Shown here: in pieces, positions 1 through 10,742 of the stretch | Numbering within the stretch: position 1 is the first letter of the stretch | Layout: every line of letters begins with the position of its first letter | DNA from: Acidobacteriota bacterium | GTDB lineage: Bacteria; Acidobacteriota; Terriglobia; Acidiferrales; UBA7541 | Reading direction: 5' to 3' | DNA length: 64,000 bases | Assembly: GCA_003225315.1 (NCBI GenBank) | Contig: QHZD01000017.1 | Coordinates: 390,973-454,972 of the forward strand | Position numbers and translations under genes: made by a program | The notes under the pieces: generated by a model | Database searches by the model: none | Seen by the model: only the letters and a program-made list of their open reading frames with translations | Told to the model about the DNA's origin: nothing

Positions 1-285
1 GACAAAAACTTGCAGGACACGTGCTCATCTTTCAGGGAACTCACCGAGTGTGTCGCGTCCCTTCGCGTCAGCCACACTTTGAAGATTGAGTTCTCTTGTT
101 TGAAATGGGATGTAACCGGAGTGAAGCCCAAGCCGGTCTCCGATTCCTGCGCTGGGCCGTCCGGCGGCAAAGCCATGGGCCTCACCAGGTCCATCGATCT
201 GCTGAAATCGGATACCGACGCGAAGTCTCAGGCGAGAGATGCTCTGCGGCGCGCCCGCGAAGATATCAAGGATGCCAGCGACTAG
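1..285 (+). CDS. Possible 3' end of an unidentified gene
   Basis: The frame is open from the first base of the window and stops with TAG at 283-285, converging on accA with 12 bases between them. The last 40 residues (GGKAMGLTRSIDLL and onward) are charged and look helical, which is protein-like. No family was recognised. It may be the C-terminal end of a gene that starts outside the window, or a chance open frame. A TTG at 10 is the first possible internal start. Confidence 0.3.
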   Translation, partial: DKNLQDTCSSFRELTECVASLRVSHTLKIEFSCLKWDVTGVKPKPVSDSCAGPSGGKAMGLTRSIDLLKSDTDAKSQARDALRRAREDIKDASD

Positions 286-297
286 CTTAGAGACGCC

Positions 298-1317
298 CTA
301 GGTACCCAAATCGAAGAACTGGCCCATTTTGCGGAATTTCTCGTAGCGCGCGTCGAGCAGTTCCGGGACGGGTTGATTCGTCAGCGCCACCAGTTGCCGG
401 TCCAGGACCTCGTCCAAAAGCCTCGCAGCCGCTTCATGATCGCTGTGCGCGCCACCTTCCGGTTCAGCGACGATTTCATCCACGATGCCCAATTCCTTCA
501 AATCTTTGGCCGTGATCTTCATCGCCGCGGCGGCGGTTTCCGCTTTCGTCGAGTCGCGCCAGATGATCGATGCACAGCCTTCCGGCGAAATCACGGAATA
601 AAAACTGTTCTCCAGAATGTTGACGCGATCGCCGACCGCGATCGCCAGCGCGCCGCCCGACCCGCCCTCGCCCGTCACCGTGACAATCACCGGCACCGGC
701 AGCCGCGCCATCTCGCGAAGATTTCGCGCAATCGCTTCGCCCTGTCCACGTTCTTCCGCGTCGATTCCCGGGTACGCCCCAGGCGTATCGATAAAAGTGA
801 AAATTGGCCGTCCGAATTTCGCCGCGAGTTGCATCACGCGCAACGCCTTGCGGTAACCTTCCGGCTTAGGCTGCCCGAAATTTCGCGCCAGCCGCTGCTT
901 GGTGTCGCGGCCTTTTTGGTGCCCAACGATGGCGACGGGGCGGCCGCGGAATTTTCCCAATCCCGTGATAATCGCCTTATCGTCGGCGTAGCCTCGGTCG
1001 CCGTGAAGTTCGATAAAATCCGTAAACAATAAATTAATAAAATCGAGCGTGTAGGGGCGCTGCTGATGACGTGCGACTTGCGCGCGCTGCCACGGCCCCA
1101 GGTGCGAATAGAACTCCCGCCGCAATTCCGCGACTTGCTCACGGATACGTTCCACTTCCCTGTCGGCGTCGGCGTTGCCGGCCAGGTGGCGCAATTCCTC
1201 GACATCTTTTTCCAGACGTTCGATTTCTTTCTGACGCTCAATTTCTTTTTGCTGTTCTGTGTCTTTCGAATGCGCGGCAGGCGGAGTGGCGGCCTTGTTT
1301 TTTTCTTTAGCTTTCAT
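298..1317 (-). CDS. accA: Acetyl-CoA carboxylase carboxyltransferase subunit alpha
   Basis: AccA pairs with AccD to form the cytoplasmic carboxyltransferase that moves the carboxyl group from carboxybiotin to acetyl-CoA, giving malonyl-CoA for fatty acid synthesis. The 339-residue product has a charged N-terminal coiled coil (about residues 20-70). The crotonase-fold core follows, with [10 protein letters not shown] and [10 protein letters not shown], which are typical of AccA. The frame is open further upstream, but the ATG at 1317 overlaps the dnaE stop as ATGA and gives a normal length, so it was chosen. accD and the biotin subunits are not in the window. Translation is probably coupled to dnaE. 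Confidence 0.95.
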   Translation of the reverse strand: MKAKEKNKAATPPAAHSKDTEQQKEIERQKEIERLEKDVEELRHLAGNADADREVERIREQVAELRREFYSHLGPWQRAQVARHQQRPYTLDFINLLFTDFIELHGDRGYADDKAIITGLGKFRGRPVAIVGHQKGRDTKQRLARNFGQPKPEGYRKALRVMQLAAKFGRPIFTFIDTPGAYPGIDAEERGQGEAIARNLREMARLPVPVIVTVTGEGGSGGALAIAVGDRVNILENSFYSVISPEGCASIIWRDSTKAETAAAAMKITAKDLKELGIVDEIVAEPEGGAHSDHEAAARLLDEVLDRQLVALTNQPVPELLDARYEKFRKMGQFFDLGT

Positions 1318-4300
1318 TCCGGCACCATTCGAACCGCGGGGTTGCCGCAAATTTCGCGGATTGCATCCACTAGTTCCGGCGATGTTTTCACACGCAGTTG
1401 CGCCGGCAGCACTGCCACGGAACCGTCCGGCGAGCATAATTCAAACACAACCTGGCACGGCCCGGGCGAGGCGACAAGCAAATCTTCGAGACGGTCAAGG
1501 ACCTCTTCGCTCAGCGCTTGCATTTCGATGCGAACGCGAAGCTCGTTGGAACCTGAGCGTTCAGCGATTTCGTCCAGCCGCCGTGCTTCCTGCAAGGAAA
1601 GGCGCGTGCCTGCTTCCTCGACTTGTGCGCGAACCTTCAGGAGCAGCGGATTGCCCGGTTTTAAGACGGGTTCAAGGCGCGCAAAGCTCTCTGGAAACGC
1701 GAGTAGTTCCTGAACGCCGGTCATATCCTGAATCGTGAAAATGGCCCAGCGCGCGCCTTTTTTCGAGCGCATCGGGCGCGAACCGACAATCAATGCGGCA
1801 ACGGTGATCTCTTTTCCGTTTCGCTGATCTTCGACCTGATCGAGAGAAATCGTCTTCAAGTCCATCAGGCGCGAAGCATATTTCGCAAGCGGGTGGCCGG
1901 AGACGTAGAAGCCGAGCATGGCGTATTCGCTGGCGAGGCGTTCCTCCTCACTCCAGGGGGCAGCCTCGCGCAATTCGAATGGCGTCGGTGCAGGAGCGGC
2001 AGCGGTACCGAACAAGCCGTGCTGACCGCATTCGCGCGTCCGCGTAGCACGCTGCAAGGCGGCAACGGCGTCATCCACGGAAGCGAGCATGGATTCGCGC
2101 GGGCCGAGCGAATCCACGGCGCCTGATTTGATGAGGCTCTCAAAAACGCGCTTGTTCAAGAAGCGCGACTCGATGCGTTCGCAGAAATCGTAAAGCGATT
2201 TGAATTCTCCTTGATTCAGCCGCGATTCACGAATAGCTTTGGCGGTATTCTCGCCAACATTCTTGATCGCGGCAAGGCCGAAGCGAATGGATTCGCCAAC
2301 GGGAGTGAAGTACAGATCGCTCTCATTCACATCGGGCGGGAGAATGGAAATGCTCATTCCACGCGCTTCGTTGATGTACTTCACCACTTTTTCCGTGTTA
2401 CCGGCTTCGGAAGTCAGAAGCGCACCCATGAACTCGACGGGATAATGCGTTTTCAGATAGGCCGTCTGGTAGGCGAGCAACGCGTACGCGCACGAATGTG
2501 ATTTGTTGAAGCCGTAGCCGGCAAACTCTTCCATCAAATTGAAGATGCGCTCGGCTTTTTTCTCCGGGATTTTGTTGGCAGCGCATCCGGACATGAACTT
2601 GGCGCGCTGCGCGGCCATTTCTTCCTTCTTTTTCTTCCCCATGATACGGCGAAGGATGTCGGCTTCTCCAAGCGAAAAGCTCGCCAGGCGATTGGCGATT
2701 TGCATCACTTGTTCCTGATAGAGGATGACGCCGTACGTTTCCTCGAGAATGTCCTTCAACTGCGGGAGTTCGTAGGTGACCTTAGTCTTGCCCTGTTTGC
2801 GGTTGATGAAATCATCGATCATGCCGCCCTGGATAGGACCGGGACGGTACAACGCGTTCAGAGCGGTGAGATCTTCGATGCGGGTCGGTTGATAACGTCG
2901 GAGAATGTCACGCATGCCGTGGGATTCGAACTGAAAGATGGCTGTCGTATCTCCACGCGCAAAGAGCTTGTAAGTTTCGGCATCGTCCAGGGCAAGGCTT
3001 TCGATGTCAATTTTCACGCCGCGATTCTGCTCAATCATGCGAACAGTGTCGTGGAGTACGGTCAGCGTCGTGAGGCCGAGAAAATCCATCTTTAGCAGGC
3101 CGATGCGCTCCAGCGCGTTCATATCGTACTGGGTCGTGATTTCATCACGGTTTGACTTGTAGAGCGGCACGACATCCGTGAGCGGACGGGGCGAAATCAC
3201 GACACCGGCAGCGTGAGTGGAGGCGTGGCGCGACAGCCCTTCAAGGCGCAGGGCAACGGCCATCAAATCCTTCAGACGCTCATCGCTGTTAATCGCCGAT
3301 TTGAGCTGGGGCGCTTCTTCCAGAGCGTCTTTCAGCTCGATGCCAAGTGTTGTGGGAATGAGTTTCGCAAGGCGATCCACTTCCCCATAGGGAATGTCCA
3401 TAGCGCGGCCAACGTCCTTGACCGCGGCCTTGGCCGCCATGGTTCCGAAAGTTATGATTTGCGCGACGTTTTCGCGGCCGTACTTTTGCGTGACGTATTC
3501 GATCAACTCGCCGCGTCGGCGCATGCAGAAGTCGATGTCGATATCAGGCATGGAAACGCGCTCAGGGTTCAGGAAACGCTCGAAGAGCAGGTTGTACTGC
3601 AGAGGATCGACATCCGTGATGCGCAATGCGTAACTAACCAAGCTGCCCGCCGCGGAACCGCGGCCGGGCCCGACAGGAACATCCTGCGCGCGCGCGTAGT
3701 GAATAAAATCCCAAACGATCAGGAAGTAGCCTTCGTACCGCATCTTCTTAATCATTTCGATTTCGGAGGTCAGCCGGCGCTCGTATTCGGCCAGCGAATT
3801 CCGCAGAAAACCCTGCTGCGCCAGCCGCTCGAGTTGTGGAACGCGTGCGGCGAATCCTTCGCGTACGACTGATTCGAAATAGCTCGCAGACGTATGCCCT
3901 TCCGGAACTTTGAACTCCGGAAACGGATTCGGGATGCGCTCGACTTTCACGTTGCAGCGCAAAGCGATTTCCACGGTGCGGCTCAGCGCTTCAGGGATTT
4001 CGCCGAAGACCTGCGCCATTTCCGCTGCGCTCTTGAAGTAAAACTGGTCGGTCTGAAATTTCATGCGATTGGTGTCGCTCATGGTCTTGCCGGTCTGGAT
4101 GCAGAGGAGCACTTCCTGAGCGTGAGCGTCGTCGTGATGAAGGTAATGGCAATCGTTGGTGGCCACGAGGGGGATGCCGGTCTCTTTCGAAAGATGGACC
4201 AGTTCGCGATTGACGTCTTTTTCGATCGGCAATCCCTGGTCCTGAATTTCGAGGAAGAAATTGCCTTTGCCGAAAACGTCGCGCAGGCGGTAAGCATTTT

Positions 4301-4817
4301 CGCGCGCCTGATCGTACTTCTGATCGACGATCGCTTCGGTCACTGGGCCACGCAGGCAGGCAGAAAGCGCGATCAAGCCTTTGCTATGTCTGGCGAGCAG
4401 GTCGTAGTCAATGCGTGGTTTATAGTAGAAACCCTCAAGAAAGCCTGCGGAAACCAATTTGATTAAGTTGTGATAGCCCTCAAGCGATTCGCAAAGCAGC
4501 ACGAGGTGATTGCTGCCGCGCATTCCTGGCTCGGCGTCGCCGCGCTCCTGGCCGTTGCCTCCGTTGGTTTTCTCGCCGCGTTCATGGCGGCTGCCTTTGG
4601 CCACATAGACTTCGCAGCCAATGATGGGCTTGACGTCACGCTTGCTCGCTTCGTAGAAGAAATTCGCAGCCGCAAAGAGATTGCCGTGGTCGGTAATGGC
4701 GACGGCGGGCATTTTCTGGCGAGATGCTTCATCCAAAAGCTCGGAGGTTTCGCAAGCCCCGTCGAGCAGACTGTAATCCGTATGAACGTGAAGATGCACG
4801 AACTGCGGTTGGCCCAT
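1314..4817 (-). CDS. dnaE: DNA polymerase III subunit alpha
   Basis: This is the replicative polymerase subunit (1167 residues, normal for DnaE1). The N-terminal PHP domain starts with [13 protein letters not shown] (residues 8-20). The polymerase core carries PGRGSAAGS (about 385) and the catalytic motif PDIDIDF (424-430). A helix-hairpin-helix region and an OB-fold (around 970-1080, [12 protein letters not shown]) follow. Its stop overlaps the accA start, an arrangement seen in many bacteria. A TAGAAT box lies 9 bases before the ATG, so the transcript could be nearly leaderless; this is a weak inference. Identification is firm. Confidence 0.97.
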   Translation of the reverse strand: MGQPQFVHLHVHTDYSLLDGACETSELLDEASRQKMPAVAITDHGNLFAAANFFYEASKRDVKPIIGCEVYVAKGSRHERGEKTNGGNGQERGDAEPGMRGSNHLVLLCESLEGYHNLIKLVSAGFLEGFYYKPRIDYDLLARHSKGLIALSACLRGPVTEAIVDQKYDQARENAYRLRDVFGKGNFFLEIQDQGLPIEKDVNRELVHLSKETGIPLVATNDCHYLHHDDAHAQEVLLCIQTGKTMSDTNRMKFQTDQFYFKSAAEMAQVFGEIPEALSRTVEIALRCNVKVERIPNPFPEFKVPEGHTSASYFESVVREGFAARVPQLERLAQQGFLRNSLAEYERRLTSEIEMIKKMRYEGYFLIVWDFIHYARAQDVPVGPGRGSAAGSLVSYALRITDVDPLQYNLLFERFLNPERVSMPDIDIDFCMRRRGELIEYVTQKYGRENVAQIITFGTMAAKAAVKDVGRAMDIPYGEVDRLAKLIPTTLGIELKDALEEAPQLKSAINSDERLKDLMAVALRLEGLSRHASTHAAGVVISPRPLTDVVPLYKSNRDEITTQYDMNALERIGLLKMDFLGLTTLTVLHDTVRMIEQNRGVKIDIESLALDDAETYKLFARGDTTAIFQFESHGMRDILRRYQPTRIEDLTALNALYRPGPIQGGMIDDFINRKQGKTKVTYELPQLKDILEETYGVILYQEQVMQIANRLASFSLGEADILRRIMGKKKKEEMAAQRAKFMSGCAANKIPEKKAERIFNLMEEFAGYGFNKSHSCAYALLAYQTAYLKTHYPVEFMGALLTSEAGNTEKVVKYINEARGMSISILPPDVNESDLYFTPVGESIRFGLAAIKNVGENTAKAIRESRLNQGEFKSLYDFCERIESRFLNKRVFESLIKSGAVDSLGPRESMLASVDDAVAALQRATRTRECGQHGLFGTAAAPAPTPFELREAAPWSEEERLASEYAMLGFYVSGHPLAKYASRLMDLKTISLDQVEDQRNGKEITVAALIVGSRPMRSKKGARWAIFTIQDMTGVQELLAFPESFARLEPVLKPGNPLLLKVRAQVEEAGTRLSLQEARRLDEIAERSGSNELRVRIEMQALSEEVLDRLEDLLVASPGPCQVVFELCSPDGSVAVLPAQLRVKTSPELVDAIREICGNPAVRMVPE

Positions 4818-4899
4818 GGAACTCGATTCTAACAGGATACGGAGAAAGTCGAAACGCTTCGACCAATTCAGACAACTCCTCCTACACTAGCTAACGAAG

Positions 4900-5580
4900 C
4901 TACTCACAGGAGCAAATGCGATGGCAGGCTGTCCTAGAGCGAGAGGAAAACAATCGTTTGCTGGGTTTGGGCATCCACCCAATCATTTGCTGTGCGACCT
5001 GCCCTGTTACTAGCGCGTGCCTTCCTCGCGCATTCCCTGTTAGAGGGTTGCGAATGGTCGGCTGTGCATTCCCCTTAATTCCGACTCGGAGCATCTCGAT
5101 GAGCTCTTGGGTCACGGTCGGACCGCCCCCTTCGGCAGCCCATGAAGATTTATTGCCAACAAGGAAAGCGTCCCTCTTGCCCTTAATATCCTTTTGCCAG
5201 TCGTTGAAGTGCGTAGCGCCGGGGATGTGCTCATAGGTTGAGGGATTTCCTGGAACACATTCAATGTCGTTCCTCGGGCGCACATGTATTGCGTTACGGC
5301 GGGCGAGTCTGAACAGCCTGTCGGTCCTCCCTCGCTCGTAAGCATCCCCGAATGTCATTTTCTCATCAACTCTCATCCAAAGCAGAACGCGGCGCTGTTT
5401 CCCCACTCCCGCAGGAGAGATGCCCATGATGTAATCTCCCTTTTCCACACTAGGACGCATATTTCTCTTGCAAGGCCCGAAGAATATCATGCCTTCTTTC
5501 ACCCATGGCACGGAGCCTCTTAAGTTGTACTTTGGGCCGACCGACGCAATGATGTACGCAAATACGCGGGGCAGAGCCAT
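4900..5580 (-). CDS. Nmad2-like (nucleotide modification associated domain 2) protein
   Basis: A 226-residue protein whose first 90 residues resemble the Nmad2 family: an N-terminal Tyr-rich strand, then FFGPCKRNMRPSVEKGDYIMG, which fits the family's CKP-IR-GDWI-G pattern, then RRVLLWMRV. Nmad domains were described in operons linked to modified DNA bases; their exact chemistry is unclear. The ATG lies one base after the TAA of the nuclease gene upstream, so the two are translationally coupled. The pair has lower GC than the surrounding housekeeping genes, which suggests horizontal transfer. The role here is inferred, and the family call rests on motif memory only. Confidence 0.6.
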   Translation of the reverse strand: MALPRVFAYIIASVGPKYNLRGSVPWVKEGMIFFGPCKRNMRPSVEKGDYIMGISPAGVGKQRRVLLWMRVDEKMTFGDAYERGRTDRLFRLARRNAIHVRPRNDIECVPGNPSTYEHIPGATHFNDWQKDIKGKRDAFLVGNKSSWAAEGGGPTVTQELIEMLRVGIKGNAQPTIRNPLTGNARGRHALVTGQVAQQMIGWMPKPSKRLFSSRSRTACHRICSCE

Positions 5581-5581
5581 G

Positions 5582-6559
5582 TTAGTCCTCCTTGTCTCTT
5601 TGCTTCGAGAGGTCCCTTGCTTGAGAGATAGTCTTACTAGTGAACAGGGTATCTAGCATGCACCAGACCCGCCCATTCGGATAGATATTGCCCATTGGGA
5701 CTTCATGAGTCGGGCGGAAAACTGGACCGAGTGTGTAGAGGAAATGAGGACCCCATCGGTCGCTTGGTATTTCGTTGAATTCCTCGTGAGGGTTCGTAAA
5801 GACCTTAGCTCCTTCGAGGTGGTGGATGGATTGGAGCTTACCTCCGTAGCGAAACGCGATATAGTTGGGTGGCTCCTTTGGCCACGTACCACCGACCGGA
5901 TGGAAATAACGAGACTTTTTCTTTATGATATCGACCCAGGAGATTCTCCAGCCTTTTGGCGTGCCGCCGCCTAAGGAAACCACATATACCCAATTTGAGT
6001 CGTGCTTTTGCATTGTCATCAGGCCTCTAAGATAAGCGAGAAGTTCTCGAAGCAATCGTTTCTCTGCGTGGGACGCGCCGCCCTGAGCCTTGTTTGCGAG
6101 TGCTGCGATTGTTTTCCACGAAAGGGGAGCAACACAAACGCCTCCGACTTCTTTCATTTCTAGATAGTGCAGAGCGTATTCCCTACTACATTCGCTCAAG
6201 ACAACAAGACGACGAGTTATTTTGGTCGATGACGTGAATGAGGGCCGTCGCGCATACGTCTCAAGCTGTTTGATAGTCGGCAGATTCCACCCTCGCTTAG
6301 CTTCGACAATGACAAAGAATTCTCCGGGCGATTCAATTTCGATGTCAGTAATCCCAGCGCCCCTTTCCACGTGCTGCAGGCGTATCAGGACCTTGCTAAA
6401 ATCCGCTCGGGGCCCTAAGACTTCATGCAGAAATGCGGACAAAAATCGTGGCGATTGTGCCAATGCCCAAGAGACGCTGTAAGTGATGTGGTTCTCGTGC
6501 TCCCCGAGCAGGTTGAAAACGCTTTCGATCTTTCTTTTGTGAAGCAGAAGTTCCGTCAT
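5582..6559 (-). CDS. PD-(D/E)XK nuclease-like protein, partner of the Nmad2-like gene
   Basis: A 325-residue protein with an N-terminal PD-(D/E)XK-like core. ITDIEIES supplies the Asp (residue 72), and after a strand VIVEAKRGW supplies E86-x-K88, with a plausible helix and Glu near residue 20. Residues 190-320 form a second, unrecognised domain rich in aromatic residues. The arrangement suggests a DNA- or RNA-cutting effector. It is the first gene of a tight pair with the Nmad2-like gene. GC is lower than in flanking dnaE and cca, consistent with a defence or restriction-like cassette inserted between core genes. The exact function is unknown. Confidence 0.6.
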   Translation of the reverse strand: MTELLLHKRKIESVFNLLGEHENHITYSVSWALAQSPRFLSAFLHEVLGPRADFSKVLIRLQHVERGAGITDIEIESPGEFFVIVEAKRGWNLPTIKQLETYARRPSFTSSTKITRRLVVLSECSREYALHYLEMKEVGGVCVAPLSWKTIAALANKAQGGASHAEKRLLRELLAYLRGLMTMQKHDSNWVYVVSLGGGTPKGWRISWVDIIKKKSRYFHPVGGTWPKEPPNYIAFRYGGKLQSIHHLEGAKVFTNPHEEFNEIPSDRWGPHFLYTLGPVFRPTHEVPMGNIYPNGRVWCMLDTLFTSKTISQARDLSKQRDKED

Positions 6560-6610
6560 ACTGCCTCGTGACGTTTCTCACAGGCGACACGGAATCGCCA
6601 AGCCATCATA

Positions 6611-8128
6611 CTATCTGCGCCCGTGACTCTTCTTGCCAGCGGAAGCTCCCTTCCCATGAGATGAATGTGCCGCGTGCTTCGCGTGGGGCTTAGCGTGAAC
6701 GGGCTTGCCCTTGGCAGCTTGTTTGGCTTCCGCTTTTGCGGCTGTGTGCTTCTTGTGAGCAGCATCGCCCATGGCCGCAGCAGCGTGGGCCTTATCGGTG
6801 CCTTTTGATGGCTTTTTTTCCTTTTCTTTTTTCTTGGGCTGTTCCTTGATGCCGGAGAGCTTGCGCAGGATTTTTTCGCGCTCTTCCTTGGTTTTGCCAC
6901 GGCCGGTGAGCTGCATGGCAAAAACCTGTTCGACGATGGCATCGAACTTCGGCCCGCGGGCCATGCCAAGCGCCTCCAGTTCCGTGACCACGGCCGGAAG
7001 AGCGATTCGAATGGGGCGCCACTTGTTCAGAAAGGCGCGAATCTTGGAAAGAGCGGCGGATTTATTGGACTCCGCCATTAAATAGGCGATCTGATCGAGC
7101 GGCATTTTTTCAAGAAACCGGAAGGCATCCACGGGGGCGTTCAATTTTCGCCCCAGGAGTACTTTCTGGGCTTCCAGCGCTTCTTCCTCAAAACCGAGCG
7201 CCGCTTCAACTTCAGCCGAGCGGAATCCGGCTTTCGAGAGGACGTTCGCCAATTCGCGGTCCTTTAGCCTCCCGAGAATAGCGAGGAGCATCGGAGCTGC
7301 GAGGCGCGGACGGAAGCCCGCAGTGAAGAGATCCTCGCGCACCTTCAAGAGGCGGGCGATGGCGTCGTAGGACGGGTGTTTCTTAGCGAGCACGGGACTA
7401 ACGGCTTCGAGAAGGTCGTGCTCTTCCCAGGCCTTCAGCACAACGGCCGGGCGTTCTTCACGAGCGAGCGAGCGTAGTTCATCGCCGGCATCTTCAGGAG
7501 CAATGGTTTCCTGCAAGTTGCGCTCGATGGCCAGATCAAACCATTCCTGAGTGCGCTGCTCAATTTTGAAACCCATGCGCGCGGCGTAGCGCAAAACGCG
7601 CAATAAACGGACCGGCTGGTTGGTGAAGCTGTGAATGGTAAGGGCGCGAACCTCGGCGCGCTCGATGTCGGAGAGGCCATTGGTGGGATCAAGCAGCAAG
7701 CCACGCGAAGCGGGATTCAGCGAAATGGCGATGGCGTTGAGGGAAAAATCGCGGCGGCGCAAATCTTCCATGATGGTGGACCAGCGAATCTCGGGCCGCG
7801 TTCCCGGGCGGACATAATGGTCGTCGCGGGCGGCGGAGATGCTGCCTTCGCAGTCACCGGCGAAGAGCAGCTCGACATGGCGAAGTTTGTCGTCTTCGTG
7901 AAGGATTTTGGCGCCGCCCTTTTCGAGTTCGTGGGCAATCTTCGAGGGATTCCCCTCTACGGTGAAATCGAGATCGCGCAGCGAAGCACCGGTAACGAGG
8001 TCGCGCACGGTTCCGCCCGTCAGATACACATTGAATCCCAGCGCGGCGGAAAGTTCCTGCACGCGCAACATCACGGCGCGCTGCTCCGGCGAGAGCCGGC
8101 TTTCCAGCAAAAACATGTAGTCTGGCAT
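6611..8128 (-). CDS. CCA tRNA nucleotidyltransferase / poly(A) polymerase family protein
   Basis: The protein (505 residues) adds nucleotides to RNA 3' ends. The head domain has GGTVRD (38-43) and the metal-binding DLDF (52-55), and the neck/body region follows to about residue 395. Class II nucleotidyltransferases include CCA-adding enzymes and poly(A) polymerases; the two cannot be separated here. After the catalytic part comes a tail of about 100 residues built almost only of Lys, Ala, His, Gly and Ser, like a histone H1 tail, which is unusual for this family and may bind RNA. It stands between the nuclease island and xerD. Confidence 0.88.
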   Translation of the reverse strand: MPDYMFLLESRLSPEQRAVMLRVQELSAALGFNVYLTGGTVRDLVTGASLRDLDFTVEGNPSKIAHELEKGGAKILHEDDKLRHVELLFAGDCEGSISAARDDHYVRPGTRPEIRWSTIMEDLRRRDFSLNAIAISLNPASRGLLLDPTNGLSDIERAEVRALTIHSFTNQPVRLLRVLRYAARMGFKIEQRTQEWFDLAIERNLQETIAPEDAGDELRSLAREERPAVVLKAWEEHDLLEAVSPVLAKKHPSYDAIARLLKVREDLFTAGFRPRLAAPMLLAILGRLKDRELANVLSKAGFRSAEVEAALGFEEEALEAQKVLLGRKLNAPVDAFRFLEKMPLDQIAYLMAESNKSAALSKIRAFLNKWRPIRIALPAVVTELEALGMARGPKFDAIVEQVFAMQLTGRGKTKEEREKILRKLSGIKEQPKKKEKEKKPSKGTDKAHAAAAMGDAAHKKHTAAKAEAKQAAKGKPVHAKPHAKHAAHSSHGKGASAGKKSHGRR

Positions 8129-8205
8129 TGCGCTCCTTCTGCTTCAGGGTGTCCGCGCTGACCGCCGCAAAGGCACCCGCAATAAGTCTCCCGGGGCCCG
8201 CCGCG

Positions 8206-9099
8206 CTACGCGCGCGGGTGATGCGCTTTATAAATTTGCTTCAACCGCTCCTCGACGACATGGGTGTAAATCTGAGTAGTGGAAATGTCGGCGTGGCCGA
8301 GCATGAGCTGAACCGACCGCAGGTCCGCACCGCGCTCGAGCAAGTGCGTGGCAAAACTATGCCTCAGCATATGCGGCGTAAGCGCTACGCGCAGACCTGC
8401 CAGCCGTCCATAAGCCGAAAGAATCTTCCAGACGCCGACGCGGCTCAACGACACACCTCGGCGATTCACAAATAACGCAGGACTGCCCGGGACTTTGCCG
8501 AGCAACTTCGGCCGCGCGTCGCGGAGATACCGTTCGACAATGGCGAGCGCCTTTTTGCCAACCGGCACGATACGTTCCTTGTCGCCCTTGCCGATGCAAC
8601 GAACGCAGCCAACTTTTGCATCGAGATCGCTGGTGCGAAGACCGATGAGCTCCGATACGCGCAAGCCCGTCGAGTAGAGAACTTCAAGCATGGCGCGGTC
8701 CCGCAGACCGATGGGCACTTTCACATCAGGCTGGTTGAGGAGGCGTTCGACTTCCTCGAGACGAAGATAGCCGGGCAAAGCGCGGTGGATCTTTGGCGAT
8801 TCGAGGTTAACCGAGGGGTCCTCGCGAATGAGCTCGTGGATTTGAGCAAAACGGAAAAAGTTACGCAGGGTGACCAGGTGCCGGGCCACGGTCTTGCTCT
8901 CAAGCTTCTGGCGATAGAGCCCGGCGAGGAAATCCACCAGGTCGTCACGGCTGACGGCTTCGAGGGCAAGCTTGCGCTTGCGGACAAATTCATCGAATTT
9001 CAGAAGGTCGCGACGATAAGCCGACACGGTGTTGGGGGAGAGCCCTTTTTCCACCCGCACGTGGGTCAAGAACGACGCAATGGTCGCGGTGATTTCCAT
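8206..9099 (-). CDS. xerD: Tyrosine recombinase XerD-like
   Basis: A 297-residue site-specific tyrosine recombinase of the XerC/XerD type, which resolves chromosome dimers at dif. The N-terminal SAM-like domain (VRVEKGLSPNTVSAYRRDL) precedes the catalytic domain, where STGLRVSEL (first Arg), HMLRHSFATHLL (His and second Arg), LGHADI and the nucleophile region TQIYTHV are all present. The start at 9099 was chosen because its ATG overlaps the murJ stop (TGATG). Much longer upstream extensions are only murJ in another frame. XerC and XerD cannot be told apart firmly, but the length and sequence favour XerD. Confidence 0.92.
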   Translation of the reverse strand: MEITATIASFLTHVRVEKGLSPNTVSAYRRDLLKFDEFVRKRKLALEAVSRDDLVDFLAGLYRQKLESKTVARHLVTLRNFFRFAQIHELIREDPSVNLESPKIHRALPGYLRLEEVERLLNQPDVKVPIGLRDRAMLEVLYSTGLRVSELIGLRTSDLDAKVGCVRCIGKGDKERIVPVGKKALAIVERYLRDARPKLLGKVPGSPALFVNRRGVSLSRVGVWKILSAYGRLAGLRVALTPHMLRHSFATHLLERGADLRSVQLMLGHADISTTQIYTHVVEERLKQIYKAHHPRA

Positions 9100-10700
9100 C
9101 AGCTCCCCATGTATCCGTCGCCGGCCCCGGCAGTACGCCGGGTGGCAATTCCGTAGACTTCCTCGATTTCGTGGCAGCGGAAGAGCCAGGCGAGGGCCAG
9201 ATAAAGCGCTGTAGCCCCGAGAATCAGGCCGGCAAAAACAAGAAATTGCACCAGGAAGCGCGAGTGCAGGGCGAACCCGGTGTAGTAATTCCCGAACCAG
9301 CAGGCCACGCCCATCAGGCTGGCACAAATGGAAATTTTTGCAAACGAGCGGAGGATACCCATGGTTCCCATCGGACCATAGCGAATACGGAAAATAATGA
9401 ATAATGCGAAGAAATCAAAGAAAGTTGCAAGAGCTGTAGCCAGCGCGGGACCGCCGTTTTGCACACGCTTGTATAAAAAAGTCTCCAGAAAAACTATGTT
9501 CAAAATGATGTTGATGAGAAGCGAAATGGAAGCGATGATGACCGGCGTCTTGGTATCCCGCGTGGAATAGAACGCCGGAACGACCAGTTTAACGGTGGCC
9601 AACGCCGGAAGCCCGACAGCGTAATAAAGAAGTGCGCGGGCCGTCAAGCGAGTGGATTCCGCGACAAACTGCCCGTGCTGGAAGAGCACGCGGATGATCG
9701 GCTCGCGCAGAATCATCAGCCCGAGCGCTGCGGGGATAGTAATGAAGGCCACGATGCGCACGGAAAACGACAGCGTTTTCTTGAGCGAGTCATAATCCTT
9801 GGCAGCTGCTTGGTGAGACATCATTGGCAGAATGGCCGTGGCGACGGCGATGGCGTAGCCGCCGAGCACCAACTCCATGACCCGATCAGCAACGTAGAGA
9901 GCTGCGAGACTCCCTGAGGGCATACGCGCGGCAGTGGCAAATCGCGTGTCGATCAAGAGATTGATCTGGCCGATGCCGATCCCGAAAAGCCGAGGCAGCA
10001 TCAAGCGGGCCACGTCCCGAATCGCGGGATGGGAGAACGAAATGCCGAACGAAAACTTCATGCCTCGCCGGACAAGCGACGGCACTTGAATCAAGAATTG
10101 CAGTACACCCCCGACCAAAACGCCAATCGCTAGAGATTTGGCCGGGTCTCCTACGTAGTGCCAAACGATCCCGACCGAAAAGGCAATGGTGGACACGTTC
10201 AGCAATACAGGCGTGGCGGCGGGCAAACCAAAAACGTGAAAGCAGTTCAGGATGCCCATTGCTAAGGCGGCCAAAGCGATGAAAAACAGATACGGGAAGA
10301 TAATGCGGTTCAGATCTACCGCCTCGGCGCGGGCGACATTTTCGCCGGAGAACAATTGAACGACCGCGGGAGAGAAAACCATTCCTAGAATCGTGATAAC
10401 CGCAACGACCAGAGAAAGGGTCCAAAACAGACGGTTGGCGAAATCCCAAACCTCTTCCTTGGACTTCTCCCGCATATAAGACGTGAAGACGGGGATGAAG
10501 GAGGCGGTCATGGAACCTTCGGCGACGAGACGGCGGAAGAGATTCGGTATACGATAGGCCAGCACGTAGGCGTCGGCAGCGAGGGACGTGCCCAACAGGA
10601 GGGTAATCCGCTGGTCGCGCACATAACCTAGGACGCGGCTAGCGATGGTGACCAGGGAGATGATCGAAGCCGATTTGAGGATATGCTTTTTGTCGGTCAA
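9099..10700 (-). CDS. murJ: Lipid II flippase MurJ
   Basis: A 533-residue MOP-superfamily membrane protein of the MurJ/MviN family that moves lipid II across the inner membrane for peptidoglycan synthesis. It shows about 14 hydrophobic segments. The N-terminal pattern SIISLVTIASRVLGYVRD and the following AYRIPNLFRRLVAEGSMTASF stretch (kept in MurJ proteins) are clear. Its final A is shared with the xerD start, so the two genes form an operon. A divergent promoter region separates it from the DUF6982-like gene upstream. Confidence 0.95.
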   Translation of the reverse strand: MTDKKHILKSASIISLVTIASRVLGYVRDQRITLLLGTSLAADAYVLAYRIPNLFRRLVAEGSMTASFIPVFTSYMREKSKEEVWDFANRLFWTLSLVVAVITILGMVFSPAVVQLFSGENVARAEAVDLNRIIFPYLFFIALAALAMGILNCFHVFGLPAATPVLLNVSTIAFSVGIVWHYVGDPAKSLAIGVLVGGVLQFLIQVPSLVRRGMKFSFGISFSHPAIRDVARLMLPRLFGIGIGQINLLIDTRFATAARMPSGSLAALYVADRVMELVLGGYAIAVATAILPMMSHQAAAKDYDSLKKTLSFSVRIVAFITIPAALGLMILREPIIRVLFQHGQFVAESTRLTARALLYYAVGLPALATVKLVVPAFYSTRDTKTPVIIASISLLINIILNIVFLETFLYKRVQNGGPALATALATFFDFFALFIIFRIRYGPMGTMGILRSFAKISICASLMGVACWFGNYYTGFALHSRFLVQFLVFAGLILGATALYLALAWLFRCHEIEEVYGIATRRTAGAGDGYMGS

Positions 10701-10742
10701 AGGGCAGTGCTCCGGGGCCCTAACCCTAATGAAAACAACAAC

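Noticed and set aside
1318-1437. Upstream extension of accA into dnaE
   Set aside because: The extra 40 residues are the dnaE end in another frame; the ATGA overlap gives the standard AccA length.
9100-9327. Upstream extension of xerD
   Set aside because: It lies inside murJ in another frame; the TGATG overlap marks the real start.
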